Origin: Neolentinus lepideus HHB14362 ss-1
Lineage: Eukaryota; Basidiomycota; Agaricomycetes; Gloeophyllales; Gloeophyllaceae
NCBI GenBank assembly: GCA_001632425.1
Contig: KV425558.1
Location: 94,343 to 158,342 of the forward strand
Reading direction: 5' to 3'
DNA length: 64,000 nucleotides
The translations under genes were made by a program, and so were the position numbers. The notes beneath the pieces were generated by a model. The model searched no databases. It saw only the letters and a program-made list of their open reading frames with translations, and was not told the origin of the DNA. Numbering within the stretch: position 1 is the first letter of the stretch; every line of letters begins with the position of its first letter. Below are positions 10,982-22,706 of the stretch, in pieces.

Positions 10982-13900
10982 TCATGCTCCTTCGATCCTC
11001 CTGATCACTCTGCGATCTCTCTCGCCCACTACTTTCACCATGCCCTCGCGTTCTAGGTCTTGAATGACTGCGGTGAACTCTTGCGTGTCAACCCTAATGC
11101 TGCTCTGGTTTTCAAGCTTCTTCATTGCATCCGACCACTTCACGCCTCGCGTGTTGCCACCGTCTAGTAGATTCAAGATCTCCTTCCTCATGTCGCCTCT
11201 CACCCTCCTTTGCTGCTGGCCAATACCTGTGTCAATAAGACTCAAGTCAATCTTGCCCGTCCTCGGGTCCATGGCGGACGTCCTGATCGCCTCGCGCATG
11301 AGCCGGTATGCCTCCTTTACGTCCTCGAGCTCCACAAAGGGAGAGAAACGCATGCGTGCGTGCGCCTCCGACAAGCGAATCATGCTCTCGAGCTGACGGG
11401 TTGTCGCAGTAATGCGTTTCTCGCTTGAGCGTGGGTCTTCGCCTGCTTTCCGCATTTCCACGTATGAGCGAACCAATTCGTGCGAGGCGTCCTCGGTAAT
11501 GGTTGGCTGTATGCGTGATCGAGCATAGGTGATGTAGGCTGACAGCTGGTCCATGGGCTAAAGTCGTGCCAGTGAGCCGACGGCCTTGATTACTTAATTA
11601 AACTACAACTCACAAGAATGTCCTGACCGCCCGTCTCTGGTGCGTCTTCCAGATATAGTGCGACCAGATGCTGCGCAAGTCTCCTATCGGTGGCCTCGTC
11701 CACCTTATCCAAAACCAAATACAGAAGGTCGAAACGCGATATCAAAGTAGGCGGAAGGTCGATATTCCTAGTAATCGGCAGCTTGTCGTCGTATTTTGAA
11801 CCAACTGGGTTGGCAGCAGCCAATATCGACGTTCGTGCATTCAAGGTCGTAATGATACCAGCCTTAGCGACGGAGACGGTTTGTTGTTCCTGCACAGACA
11901 AAAATGAGAACCCGAGCAACAATTCCTTTCTGCAAGATATACTGACCATGACTTCGTGCAGCACGCTACGTGTTGCATCCGACATCTTGTCGAACTCGTC
12001 GATACAGCACACGCCACCGTCACTCAACACGAGAGCTCCACTATAAGTGAAGAGTCTCAGTACACAGACTCTCTTACTTTCCTTCTTCAACATACCTCTC
12101 AAGAACCAGCTGCTTAGAATCAGGATCACGAGTAACGTAGGCCGTCAGACCGACAGCCGACGACCCTTTGCCCGACGTGAACACTCCTCGGGGAGCGATT
12201 TTGTGTACATACTATATTCCCGCTCATCAGTCAAGTACCTTCCACGCATGTGAAAAGACGAACCTGCAATATCTGCGACTTACTGGTACCAGGGTCGCCA
12301 ACGAGCAAGACGTTGATATCCCCTCGATACCTAGGACCGCCGCCGCCCCCACCACGCGCGATGCTCTTATTAGTTCCACCAAAGAGCATCAGCAGGATAC
12401 CCTTTTTGACGTCGTCCATAGACCAAATGGATGGCGCGAGCGAACGTGCCAGTAAATCGTAGATGTCCGGCCGCTGGCTAAGTTCCCTCAACTTGTCCTC
12501 CAACTCAGTTTTCCGCATCTTCACCGAGCCGCCCTCCTCTTCCTCCGCTTCGCCACCACCACCGACGCCCCCAATGCCAGGTATGCGGTCGGTGACGGCA
12601 GAACGAGTGGATCTGTCGAGCCCCAAACGACCTTCACTTCCGATCCTGATATGTACCACGTCAAGATAGGTCTTGAATAAGCTCTTAATCGTTCTTGTCC
12701 TCGTGTTGACTCGCACGGGGACGCTTCTAAAAATCCCAGTAACCAATAATCGATCGCCCGGCTTCGACACGTCCACAAGCTCATCATACACGCTCAGCGA
12801 TACCGTGTGCGGCGTTTGACCATCGGGCACCGCGTCGGGCGTCTCCTGCAGCCGGATGACCTGCCTGTCTGCGAACTCGCAGCGGTTGTGTACGAGCGAC
12901 ATGGTGCCCATGGACGCGCAGACGTCGCGCGGGCACCGGCCGGGCTCGTCGATCTTACCACGGTCAATCTCGACTTGTACGGTGTGCGAGCAGGTGAGGC
13001 ATCGGAAGAAGGCGACTTTCATGTCCGGGATGACGGGCGTCGCGCGGATGACCAGACCTTTGATGCAGACGAGCTTGTCCGTGTCTGCAAGTAGTGTGTT
13101 CAGTAGCCGGATGCAGCGAGATATTCCTGCTTTGCTTACCGCTGGGGTTGAGGTCGCGCATGTTGACGGCTGGTAGACCAAATGGCCTGACTTTGTATAT
13201 CTTCGCCATAATGTCAGCGATCTCAGCCTCCCCTTCTTCCCCCACCATGCCTTCAGCACCGGTCTCTGCATCAATGGCTGCCACTTCGAGCATCAGATCC
13301 TTCAGGACCTGGTCCATCGCAGGGATCACTTCCTGAGGGTACTTCACCAGCTGCGAGTGCAGCTTTTTCGAGGGCGGGTAGGCCAGCAGATTGGCAGCGT
13401 CCAGGTTCAGATTGGTTTCGCCCGTCTGTCTCATTCTGCGTAGATAAACTTCGTACAGCACCACCTCGCCTTCGTCTGGGGACGACAGCGCTTTGGTCCG
13501 CAAGCCGTCCTCTCGGTCGTGAGCAATGCGATACTTGGGCTTAAATCCTTGGAGGAAGTCGCGGAAGAGCTTCATCGTCTCGCCAAGATTGACAGTCGTA
13601 CCCCATATTGCACGAATCTCATCTGGTTCTTCGGAGGGAAGAGGGACGGCGGAGAGTTGTGGAGCTGAGGACGTAGGGACAGCCAGACGAGCACCGTCTG
13701 AGTTGAGGCTGTCGCTGGCTCCGCCCTTGGTAGTTTTGACGCGACGCCTGCTCGGCATGGCGGCGAGGGTGGAATGGATGTCGCCACGACGGTTTCTTCG
13801 TGGAGTTGCGATCGCAGTCGGGCTCCTATGTCACGTTTAGTGGAATGTAATTATAAACGTGCAGCATATCGCGCACGTAGGAAAATCCAGTGGTTCAGAG

Positions 13901-14303
13901 TCAGTTACTGATCTCGGACTATTTGCAGCAAGCTGGCTTCTTCGTGTCGGTGTTTTCTTTGCAGGTGAAGAGCTCGGGTAAGGTAAAGGTGATGAACTAC
14001 CTCCTGCTAAGCGTGATTTCAGTACACACATACTTTCATCGACGTAACATGACACTCACGAGCAAACAAAGGCGTTCTCTTCGGCGTTCTCATTCCCAGT
14101 GATCTACGAGCAGCTACAGCTGATCCTCCCAGTTGCGAACGCGCTGGTGTACCTACAACCGATGGTGTCGTAGGAAGAAATAGAGATTCGGCGGTAGGCG
14201 CGTCTGCCATAGACTGCTCGACCGTGTTGTTCAGCGTCGTACCCTCCTCCATGTCGACGTCGTCGAGCTCAGACGTTGGGAATTCCATGGGCGGGGATGA
14301 CAT
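10982..14303 (-). CDS. MCM4: DNA replication licensing helicase subunit MCM4
   Basis: Eight exons (14303-14060, 14006-13877, 13825-13140, 13084-12264, 12211-12096, 12040-11947, 11889-11614, 11557-10982) give 980 residues in frame. It is one subunit of the nuclear MCM2-7 replicative helicase. Visible features are the Ser/Thr/Pro and Arg-rich N-terminal tail with [20 protein letters not shown], the zinc-binding region CLTCSHTVQ ... RCPRDVC, Walker [21 protein letters not shown], Walker B CIDEFDKM, the arginine finger LISRFDLLY, and a C-terminal winged helix. Assignment to MCM4 rests on [20 protein letters not shown] and the tail GDIHSTLA. The first ATG (14303) is used; another in-frame ATG lies at 14288. 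Nearby ORC3 is another licensing factor, but NYN copies lie between them. Confidence 0.93.
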
Positions 14304-15117
14304 GGTGGGCGCGAGATCGTACGACGTAGCGAGTAAAGAGGAGAGACGCGTTAATTGACGCGCCTTTCCCTCGAGCAAACAGAGCCAAATATGCACTTTT
14401 ACGAATACTTACAAATAAATTAAATAAGCGTGAAATTTGGGTGAGTGAAAGAGTGAATACAACACGTAAATTACCGCACGCAGGAGGTCTGTAAAAGGTC
14501 AGGCCTCCTTCCAACAATGGACCATGGACATACAAAATTATAGAGGCTGCCCGGTACGCTGTAGCAAGGGTGATGGGCGACAGAAAGCAGGAATTCAAAT
14601 ATTGCCACACGAAAACATTTTTTATATACGGTAGACGTCAAAAATCGATACGACAGGTTGAAGGTCTGCATGACAAACTTGAAGCGTTCTTCTTTCCATA
14701 TGCAATAACTCGACCACGGAGCTTGCGAGAAGGAGACATGCAGTGGTCTACGCGTAAGTCCAGGGTCCGGCCCACCCCTGCTGCATGTAAAGTAAGTACT
14801 CTACCTGAAGATTCTCTGTCAATGGTGATGATACCAGAGACGTTTCTTGTATCAGTGGGAATGCCCATGCTCATCAGGACCCGGATTCAGCGCGTCTCGG
14901 GTAGATTTGATTTGTGTACCAGAACTCAAACCTTGCAGGGTATCGTAAAGATGCAAGGTAAGGCCGAGACCATAATGTGTACTGTGCACAGCAATGCTGT
15001 TCCTGCCTTGGGACTCCGGAACATGTATTGCAATGGCATGCCAAACTCGTGTTGTACTGCTAAGTATAAATGCCAAACGGGCGCCTGGTCGATGTTCTCC
15101 TTGGGTACTCATTTACT
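14304..15117. promoter_or_regulatory. Divergent promoter region of MCM4 and NYN copy C
   Basis: About 800 bp between divergent starts. A long plus-strand frame runs through it (14570-15385) and overlaps exons 1-2 of copy C in another frame; it has no recognisable domain and I treat it as chance. ACGCG is present at 14347-14351 (gagacgcgtt), close to the MCM4 start, and is a possible MCB-type cell-cycle site (inference). Confidence 0.45.
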
Positions 15118-17254
15118 ATGGCGCAGGGCGACCGAGTTGCCATCTTTTGGGACTACGGTAAGTGCTTTACCAATGATTACACTACCGAAAGCTAACGTTG
15201 CTCGCAAGAAAACGTTCGCGCCCCATCTACTATTGCCGGGGATGTGCTCTCAGGCAATATCAGATCTGTCGCCCATCAATACGGCTTTGTGGCACTGTTC
15301 CGGGCATATATCGACCTGGTACTACTGGTGTCTCCCAAGTCGGCTATTCACCGCTCGGCATTGCAAACTTCGGGTGTCACTTTAGTGGATTGTCCACACA
15401 ATGGGCGCAAGGACGTTGCGGACAAGATGATTATCGGTGAGTGCCCATGGTGAACTCCGCGACGGAGGTTATGCTCACAGTATCATAGTGGACATGTTAG
15501 CCTTCGCTCTCGACCATCCGCCACCTGCAACCATAATCCTAATTTCAGGAGACTGTGACTTCGCCTATGCTGTCTCTACGCTGCGACTACGAGGCTACAA
15601 CGTTGTACTCATAGCACCTAAGTCGGCAAGTTCATCTATCAAATCTGTCTCTTCCCTGGTGCTTGACTGGGATAGCGATGTATTGGGTAGAGCGACCAAT
15701 ATGCCTTCCATGCTGTGGAGATGGCACACCCGATCCCAATCCTCCATTTCTGTCATGCCAAATCACGTCGACGTTCTGGTAGAACCAGAAACCCCTCTGC
15801 CGGAGCCGATGGAACCAGCACTCCCTATGGTAGAGCCCGATCTATCTAACAAGTCAGCGGCGAAGATAGTGGAACATAGCACTGACGCTCCACCGGACGG
15901 ACCCGCGTACTTACCGACTCAAATACTGCTTGCTTACGAAGACGGGATTCGGGTCCTTCGCCAATCGGTCCTCCCTTGGAACGTGTTCGAACATCTGCTA
16001 GTCAGCAGCAGACCGTGTTCACCAGCTACATCGGAGACTGCAGGTAGTGAAATCACTACAGCGTCGTATTTGACGTCGGTGACTTCTGCGGACACTTCTC
16101 CCATTGTACCGACATCTTCTGCGGCTCTCTTTTTTGAGCGTCGCAATGAGTCCATCGAGGTGGTGACGTCTGGGGCGACTGTAGAAGTTGAAGAGGTTTG
16201 TGTAGAGTTGCTTGTTTCCCCGGGCGACTTCGTCCCTGAAGCTGCCCCGGCTGGATCCATCGATGTCAAATCTGACGCCCAAGAGTTTCAGGATGGTGAT
16301 GTGCGAGACAACGAAGGGTCAGCCACGGCCACTGTGGTGCCACCAGTGTCGTCTTCCACCGCCACTATGGTCGCTTCGACTGCACTATCGTCGAATGAAC
16401 CTGGCGTTGCCTCTTCTATATCGCAACCCATAACGGATGTGGCTCTGGTCGAATCATCCGCTGGGCCTCTCGTTGAACCTGCTGCATCGACAAATGTGCA
16501 GATGCTTGGTGCTTCAGCTGAATCGTCAGTCCCAAGGCACATTGCATCTCCAGCTATGGCGGATACAGCTCGGGCGCAGTCGTCGGATATGTCTCACGTC
16601 GAGCCTGCTGTATCGACAGGCATAGACGCTGCTTTGACTGCATTGCTACTTGCATCTATTGTCACATCTACTGCACCAGTCGCAGCTGTGGCTGTCATCT
16701 CACCAGCAGAATCACTTGTTGCACCTCCTGTCGCATCTGCATCTGCACCGGTCGCATCTGCATCTGCACCGGTCGCATCTACGACATCGTCATCATCAAG
16801 TGTGTCCTCAGCTCCGCAGCCCACGTCCGGCGATCCAGCGAAGTTGCACAAAGCGGATCCGTCTGTGTCTACTAAGGCTTCGTATACTAGCCTTTCGGGC
16901 ACGGTGGAGAGCTCTTTGTCTACCGCCACTGCTCCTCCCCCAAGCGTTCCGAAACCAGTCGCCTTTACGTCAACTGCCCACAATCCAAGGACGCTAGTGC
17001 CTGAGAAATTCAGACTCTTGGTCACATACCTTGAAACAGAGCGGCGAGCAGGGCGATATCCCAAGACATGGCAAACAGTCATTGCGGATTTTTGGACAGG
17101 CACAGCGGTCTACACACAAGCAGGGACGCGAAAGTTTAAGCAATATATGCGTACAGCAGTCAACGCGAACATCATTGATGTCAGCGGGACGCCCTTTGGG
17201 TCCTCCACCGGGCACATAGAGCTGAAGCCTCAGTGGCATGGGTCCACCTTTTAA
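15118..17254 (+). CDS. NYN-domain (limkain/MARF1-type) protein, copy C
   Basis: Exons 15118-15157, 15209-15436 and 15489-17254 encode 677 residues. All acidic NYN positions are kept: VAIFWDYENVRAP (Asp12), GRKDVADKMIIVDML (Asp85), ILISGDCDFAYAVSTLRLRG (Asp111, Asp113). The linker contains the motif LRQSVLPWNVFEHLL, followed by SRPCSPATSETAGSE, which recurs in copies E and F. It also has a short run of PVASASA repeats near residues 505-520. The C-terminal module (LVPEKFRLLVTYLETERRAG ... TRKFKQYMRTAVNANIIDV ... LKPQWHG) is LOTUS/OST-HTH-like by pattern. Its 3' end and downstream flank are duplicated at 19826-20670. Likely a cytoplasmic RNA-directed nuclease, inferred from the family. Confidence 0.85.
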
Positions 17255-17934
17255 TGGATGGAGCTTTCGTCACGTTTGCAGTCATCGGCTTGCTCTGGGC
17301 GCCATCGGTGTTGGCTGTGATGGTCACCGTTCAATATACCGAGGTCGGCTGCGCTATGCATTACGGCTCCTTGACGGGCGCACCTGATTTGCCACAGAAG
17401 CCTAGCGAAATCTATCCCCTATTAATATCTGAAATGTACGAAGTCAACTGTCAAATTTCTCCGGCGTAACAAGCTGCTTTCGGCGCGTGGCTTACCACGT
17501 CGCCAGCTCACGTTGTGGACTATGTGTATTGCATGAATAATAGCGGTGTAGAGGACTCGCGGTTTTGGATGCGGAACATCGTTCTCAGCGGATGTGTTAC
17601 TTAAAGTCGACATGCCAAAAGATGGCAATAACCGAATCATTGTATTTGTACCTGTGGGTCCGCGATTCCAGCGCGACTCCGTGGTCGAAGTCCAGCCCTT
17701 CGTATTATCGCTAGCGGTGAGTATGCCGGGATCTCGCAAAGAATAATGTAGGGGTGGGTGTAATTGACTTAGGTCTCCCAAAACATACTCATTTTTGACA
17801 GAACCTCGGTTTCCGGGACTATGTACATCGCATATATGATACCGAAATGCTGTTCCGGTCACGGGACATGTGACTAAGTATAGACGTTCGATGAGCGCCT
17901 GTTGATGCTCTCGTTAACTGGCAACTGTCGCGCC
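17255..17934. other. Intergenic spacer between NYN copies C and D (duplicated at 20132-20671)
   Basis: The spacer shows blocks of near identity to the spacer ahead of copy E, for example gcttgctctgggcgccatcgg at 17290 against gcttgctctgggcgccgtcgg at 20182, and the conserved ctcggtttccgggact ahead of each start. It therefore belongs to a segmental duplication. It contains the promoter of copy D. Confidence 0.8.
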
Positions 17935-19303
17935 ATGACCCTACGCGACCGAGTCGCAATATTCTGGGACTATGGTTCGTACTTCGCATGTGCTGACCTA
18001 GTAGTCGAGAATTAACCTCCCTCGCAAGAAAACGTTCGTGCACCGTTAGCTATTTCGGGGAACGTGCTTGCGGGAAACATTCGATCTGTCGCTCATAAAT
18101 ATGGCTCTGTGAACCTGTTCCGGGCGTATATCGACCTCTCACAATTCGTGTCTTCGAAGTCTGCTGCACATCATTCCATTTTACAGACGCCGGACGTTAC
18201 GTTAGTGGATTGTCCGCACAATGGACGCAAGGATGTTGCGGATAAGATGATTATCGGTGAGCATGCACTCTGAACCAGGCACCGGAAGCTGTCCTCACAG
18301 TTTAGCAGTGGACATGCTAGCCTTCGCTCTCGACCATCCGCCACCTGCGACCATCATCCTTATCTCAGGAGACTGTGACTTTGCTTACGCTGTATCCATA
18401 CTGCGACTGCGAGGCTATGATGTTGTCCTCATAGCACCGAAGTTGGCGAGTAATTCTATCAAGTCCGTCTCTTCCTTGGTGCTAGACTGGGATAGCAATG
18501 TAATGGGTAGAGATACCGACTCTGCGTCCTCACCGACTCAATCGCCTATCGCACCAACGTCCGGAGCCATTGCCTTGTCGCAACATTCAACTGGTGTGAA
18601 TGCCGAGGGAGTGACCCCGGGGCGGACTGCCAACGTTATCCAAGTCGATAGGTCGCCAGCCGGTCCAGGTCCATCTGGAAACTCCTCGAATGATCCCGGT
18701 TGTCGAGCATGTCGCATGAAGGGTCGGACGTTCTTTACATCATCCACTGCAATCCCTGCCACCACTTCGACAGCACTCACGTCAATCGCGCCAGTTGTAC
18801 CTTCAGTGACCAATTTTGCCATGCCATGTCCCAAGTCGGCTGTAGCATCAGTCGCACACGTCGTGCCTCCTGTGCCTCACGCGGACCCATATCTAGCATT
18901 CTGCAGCAATTTATTACAGCTGCCCACCACACGAGCTACGCCGTCGACACCCTTTGTATCTGCACCCGCGCCGGCGCAAAGGAATGCACTCAGATCGCCT
19001 CTAGCAGATACCACTGCAAATCTTTATCTGCCTCGGCCAGCAGGCGAGCAGGTTCCGAGCAAGTTCAAGCCTCTGATTAAATACTTGGAAAAGGCACGGC
19101 TCAAGGGAATATGGCCTGTACCAAAGAAGATCGTCACAAAAGAGTTCTGGAATCGGAGAAGTTATAATCAAGTTGTAACCGGGGGGCTAGAGAGTTACCT
19201 GCGTGCGGCTGCTGTTGCTGATATCATTGACCGAGGGACATCCAAGAAACCAAGCAAACGGTCCGTCGCACTGAGGAGAGAATGGCACGGCATGACGCTC
19301 TAG
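17935..19303 (+). CDS. NYN-domain protein, copy D (mosaic, shortened linker)
   Basis: Exons 17935-17974, 18029-18256 and 18309-19303 encode 420 residues. The NYN core is complete (VAIFWDYENVRAP, DVADKMIIVDML, ILISGDCDFAYAVSILRLRG). Exon 2, intron 2 and the start of exon 3 are nearly identical to copy E. From about 18518 (TDSASSPTQSPIAPTSG) the sequence follows copy F instead, including the C-terminal module (VPSKFKPLIKYLEKARLKG ... SYLRAAAVADIID ... WHG). The linker segment with the LPWxVFEHLL motif seen in C, E and F is absent. The junction falls after LDWDSNVMGR. This reads as a recombinant gene with an internal deletion; the frame is open throughout, so it may be functional. Confidence 0.82.
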
Positions 19304-19825
19304 GGGATGTTTCAGTGACATCAGTGCCTCTGGATATACTCGCTCAGCGAGGCGTCAAATGACGCAATCCGGTACGAGGGCATCGGCCTTGGTACCTGAT
19401 AGTATATCAGACTGCACCTTTTATTCCATCGGTCTCGAAATATTTTTGAGGACCCTGACTGTCTGTCTTGGTGCTGACCATGCATATGAGCGGGATCTCT
19501 TGGTGACCTTCAAATATTAAGACTTTGATGCAGATGTCCACACGATCTATTGCGGAAGGTCCATCGAGAATTCGATTCGCTGCAGGAGGCCACCAGTTTG
19601 CATGGATTGGCAGAGCTGCTGGCATCGACTCTCTGCGCTTCACCACCCATATGCCGTGGAAAGCGATTCAAGAAGGCTTCAATGATCGATTAATACACCA
19701 AAACTTGATTGCGCCTGCGAGTAGTATGACAATATCAGCAACATATACTACACGGCAAACGACTGACTTATCTGTCTTAGGCTCGAGCTTGAGAGCACCA
19801 GAGCACCAGAGCGATAGATCCAACT
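19304..19825. other. Spacer after NYN copy D
   Basis: About 520 bp with no coding feature I can support. A plus-strand frame (19525-19908) runs into the pseudogene fragment that follows but has no motif of its own before that point. Confidence 0.35.
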
Positions 19826-20131
19826 CCGTTCCGATGCCAGTCACCTCTACGTCAGCGCCCCACAATCCTAGTGCCGGAGGGATTCAAACTCTTGGCCACA
19901 TACCTTGAAACAGAGCGGCAAGCAGGGTGATATCCCAAGACATGGCAAACAGTCGCTACGGATTTCGGGAAAGGCGAGCAAGTCTATGCGCGAGCGCGGA
20001 AACGGAAGCCCAAGACACATGTGGGTGAAGCAGCTGATGCGAATACCATTGATGCCACCAGGACGTCCACCGGGACCTTTGCCATTGGGCGCATAGAGCT
20101 GAAGCCTCAGTGGCATGGGTCCACCTTTTGA
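19826..20131 (+). pseudogene. 3' remnant of a NYN copy C-like gene
   Basis: The sequence matches the last part of copy C (about 16945-17254): gttccgatgccagtcacc, then tcacataccttgaaacagag-type sequence, catggcaaacagtc, and the terminal cagtggcatgggtccacctt. A CGA codon of copy C is TGA here (19928-19930), and small indels break the frame further on. No NYN part lies upstream. It is a decayed duplicate left by the same event that duplicated the spacer before copies D and E. Confidence 0.85.
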
Positions 20132-20671
20132 TGGATGGAACTTTCTTTAGACGTCATACTACAGCGTTTACAGTCGTCAGCTTGCTCTGGGCGCCGTCGG
20201 CGTTGGCTGTGATGGCCACCATTTGATATGCCACGGTCGGCTGTGCTATGTATTGCGGGTCCTCGACATACATTAAGGCGCACTTGGATTGCCAGAGAAG
20301 CCTAGCAAAATCTATCACCTATCTGAAGTGTACCAAGTCCGAAGCTGTCATAATATGTTACTTTCAAGTAATGACAAATAGCCGATTTATTTTGTTTGTC
20401 TCTATGGGTCCGCAATATTCCCTGGCCGAAGTTCCAGCCCTTCTGAGGTATCTGCGGTGAGTATGTTGGAATCTAGCAAAGAATAACGTAGGTGTTGGTG
20501 TGTTTGACTTACGTCTCCCAAAACATACTCATTCTTGACAGGACCTCGGTTTCCGGGACTACATTACAGGAATGCTGTTCCCGTCACGGGACATGTGCCG
20601 CTAAGTATAGACACTCGTCGATGAGCGCTAGCGCCCGTTGATGTTCTCGTCAATCGTCACCAACTCGCGCC
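20132..20671. other. Duplicated spacer ahead of NYN copy E
   Basis: Second copy of the 17255-17934 spacer with scattered point changes and indels; holds the presumed promoter of copy E. Confidence 0.75.
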
Positions 20672-22706
20672 ATGACCCTAAGGAACCGAGCCGCAATATT
20701 CTGGGACTATGGTGCGTACTTCGCACGTGATGACCTAGTAGTCGAGGTTTAACCTTACTCGCAAGAAAACATTCGTGCACCTTCGTCTATTTCGGGGAAC
20801 GTGCTCGCGGGAAACATCAGATCCGTCGCTCATAATTATGGCTCTCTATACGTTTTCCTGGCGTATATCGACCTCTCACAATTCGTGTCTTCGAAGTCTG
20901 CTGCACATCATTCCATTTTACAGACGCCGGACGTTACGTTAGTGGATTGTCCGCACAATGGACGCAAGGATGTTGCGGATAAGATGATTATCGGTGAGCA
21001 TGCACTCTGAACCAGGCACCGGAAGCTGTCCTCACAGTTTAGCAGTGGACATGCTAGCCTTCGCTCTCGACCATCCGCCACCTGCGACCATCATCCTAAT
21101 CTCAGGAGACCATGGCTTTGCTTACGCTGTATCTATACTGCGACTACGAGGTTATAATGTTGTCCTCATAGCACCGAAGTCAGCGAGCAATTCTATCAAG
21201 TCCGTCTCTTCCCTGGTGCTAGACTGGGATAGCGATGTACTGGGTAGAGCTACCAATACGTCTTCCGTGCTATGGGGACGACACTCACGAGACGATTCTG
21301 GCATTTCTGACATTCTTGATGATGTCGACGTTCTGACAGAACGAGCGACTTCTCCCTCGATGGTAGCAGAACTGGCACCCACCGTGGTTGAACCAAATCC
21401 ACCTAACAAAGTGGTAGGAAAGACCGTGCCAGACACCACTGCCTCCCTACCGAATAAGCCCGCATCCTTACCGACTCCGACAATTCATGTCGACAGAGAC
21501 GGGTTATACGACCTTCGTCAAACTATCCTCCCTTGGAATGTGTTCAAGCATCTGCTGACCGATAGCAGACCTGGCTCGCCAGCTCCGTCGGAGACCGCTC
21601 TCAGCGATGTCTCCACCGCATCGTATTTAACGTCGGATACTCTCGTGGGTCCTTGCTCGTCATCGGCCCAGTTTCCTGTCCCACCCTTGTCCGCTGCGGC
21701 TCCATTCTCTGAGAGTGCCAGGGTAAGCGTCGCGGCGGATGCAGAGGTACAGGGGCTAACTACCGAAGTCACGGAGGGCATTGGCTTAGTGCCAACTAAC
21801 TCGTACTCATTTGCACAAGGGTTCCCGCAGGAAGACTCTGCACACGAGGCCGCATCAGCCGTGCCTGAAGATACTGAATCTGAGGGCGCAGCGTTGCATG
21901 TTAATATACCTGACTCGGAAGAGTCAGCCGTGGCGGATGTAGGGGCCGTGGCATCAGTTATATTGTCGCCTGTTGTCCCTGCAGATTGCTTCATAGTACC
22001 GGCATCACTCACACCTACAGTCACGTCGGGTGCAAGTCCAATCATACCCCGTACTGCATCGCCAGCCACACCGAAAGTCGCTTTAGATACAGTGATAGTT
22101 ACGCCCGCCATTCGCCCTACTGCATCACCGACTGTAGTAAATCTGCTACCAGCTACATCGTCCACTGTGCTGGCGACAGACGTGGACGAGCCTTTAGCTG
22201 CATCTGCAGCCGTTTCTACAATTTCAGCAGCGTCAACTTCGTCAACGGAATCTATCGAGTCCCAGACTCCGCCACCCACGACTGGCAATCCAGCGAGTCT
22301 GCATAAGCTAGATCCGCTTGTGTTCTCTAATGCTACCTTGACATGCGCTCTGAATACGATGCAAACCACCACTTCCCTTCCTACGTCCATTCCGATACCA
22401 GCTACCGACACTGTCCCCGTCGGCATGATTAGGGCACCCGGCAAACCTGGACATCTGGTGTCGGACGAATTCAGACTCTTGATAATGTGGCTGGAAGAAG
22501 GACGGTTGACTGGGACATATCCCAGACTCTGGACTGCGGCTTATTCAAAATATTGGAATGTAAAGGGGGTGCGAGCAGCAACGGGGAAGAAAAAGTTTAA
22601 AGAGCATATGCTCGATGCTGTAGATGCAGGTATCATCTCTGTCGCAGGACAGGGGCCGAATACGGGCAAAATTTTTCTCCATGAGCAATGGCATGGCTTC
22701 ACGTAG
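20672..22706 (+). CDS. NYN-domain protein, copy E (altered SGDxDF motif)
   Basis: Exons 20672-20711, 20766-20993 and 21046-22706 encode 642 residues. The fold is kept (AAIFWDYENIRAP, DVADKMIIVDML), but the motif SGDCDF of copies C and D reads SGDHGF: residue 113, an acidic position in the other intact copies except A (Glu), is Gly. The change involves two adjacent codons (tgtgac to catggc). The long linker carries LRQTILPWNVFKHLL and SRPGSPAPSETALSD. The C-terminal module is LVSDEFRLLIMWLEEGRLTG ... KKKFKEHMLDAVDAGIISV ... EQWHG. If position 113 helps bind metal, as in PIN-like nucleases, this copy could be inactive or act only in binding; that is inference. Confidence 0.82.

Noticed and set aside
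14570..15385. 271-codon plus-strand frame
   Set aside because: Overlaps exons 1-2 of NYN copy C in another frame, has no recognisable domain, and the NYN frame is strongly supported by paralogs.
16594..17103. Antisense frame in copy C (and a similar one at 21518-22444 in copy E)
   Set aside because: Mirror of Ser/Thr/Pro/Ala-rich linker codons, which rarely give stops on the other strand.
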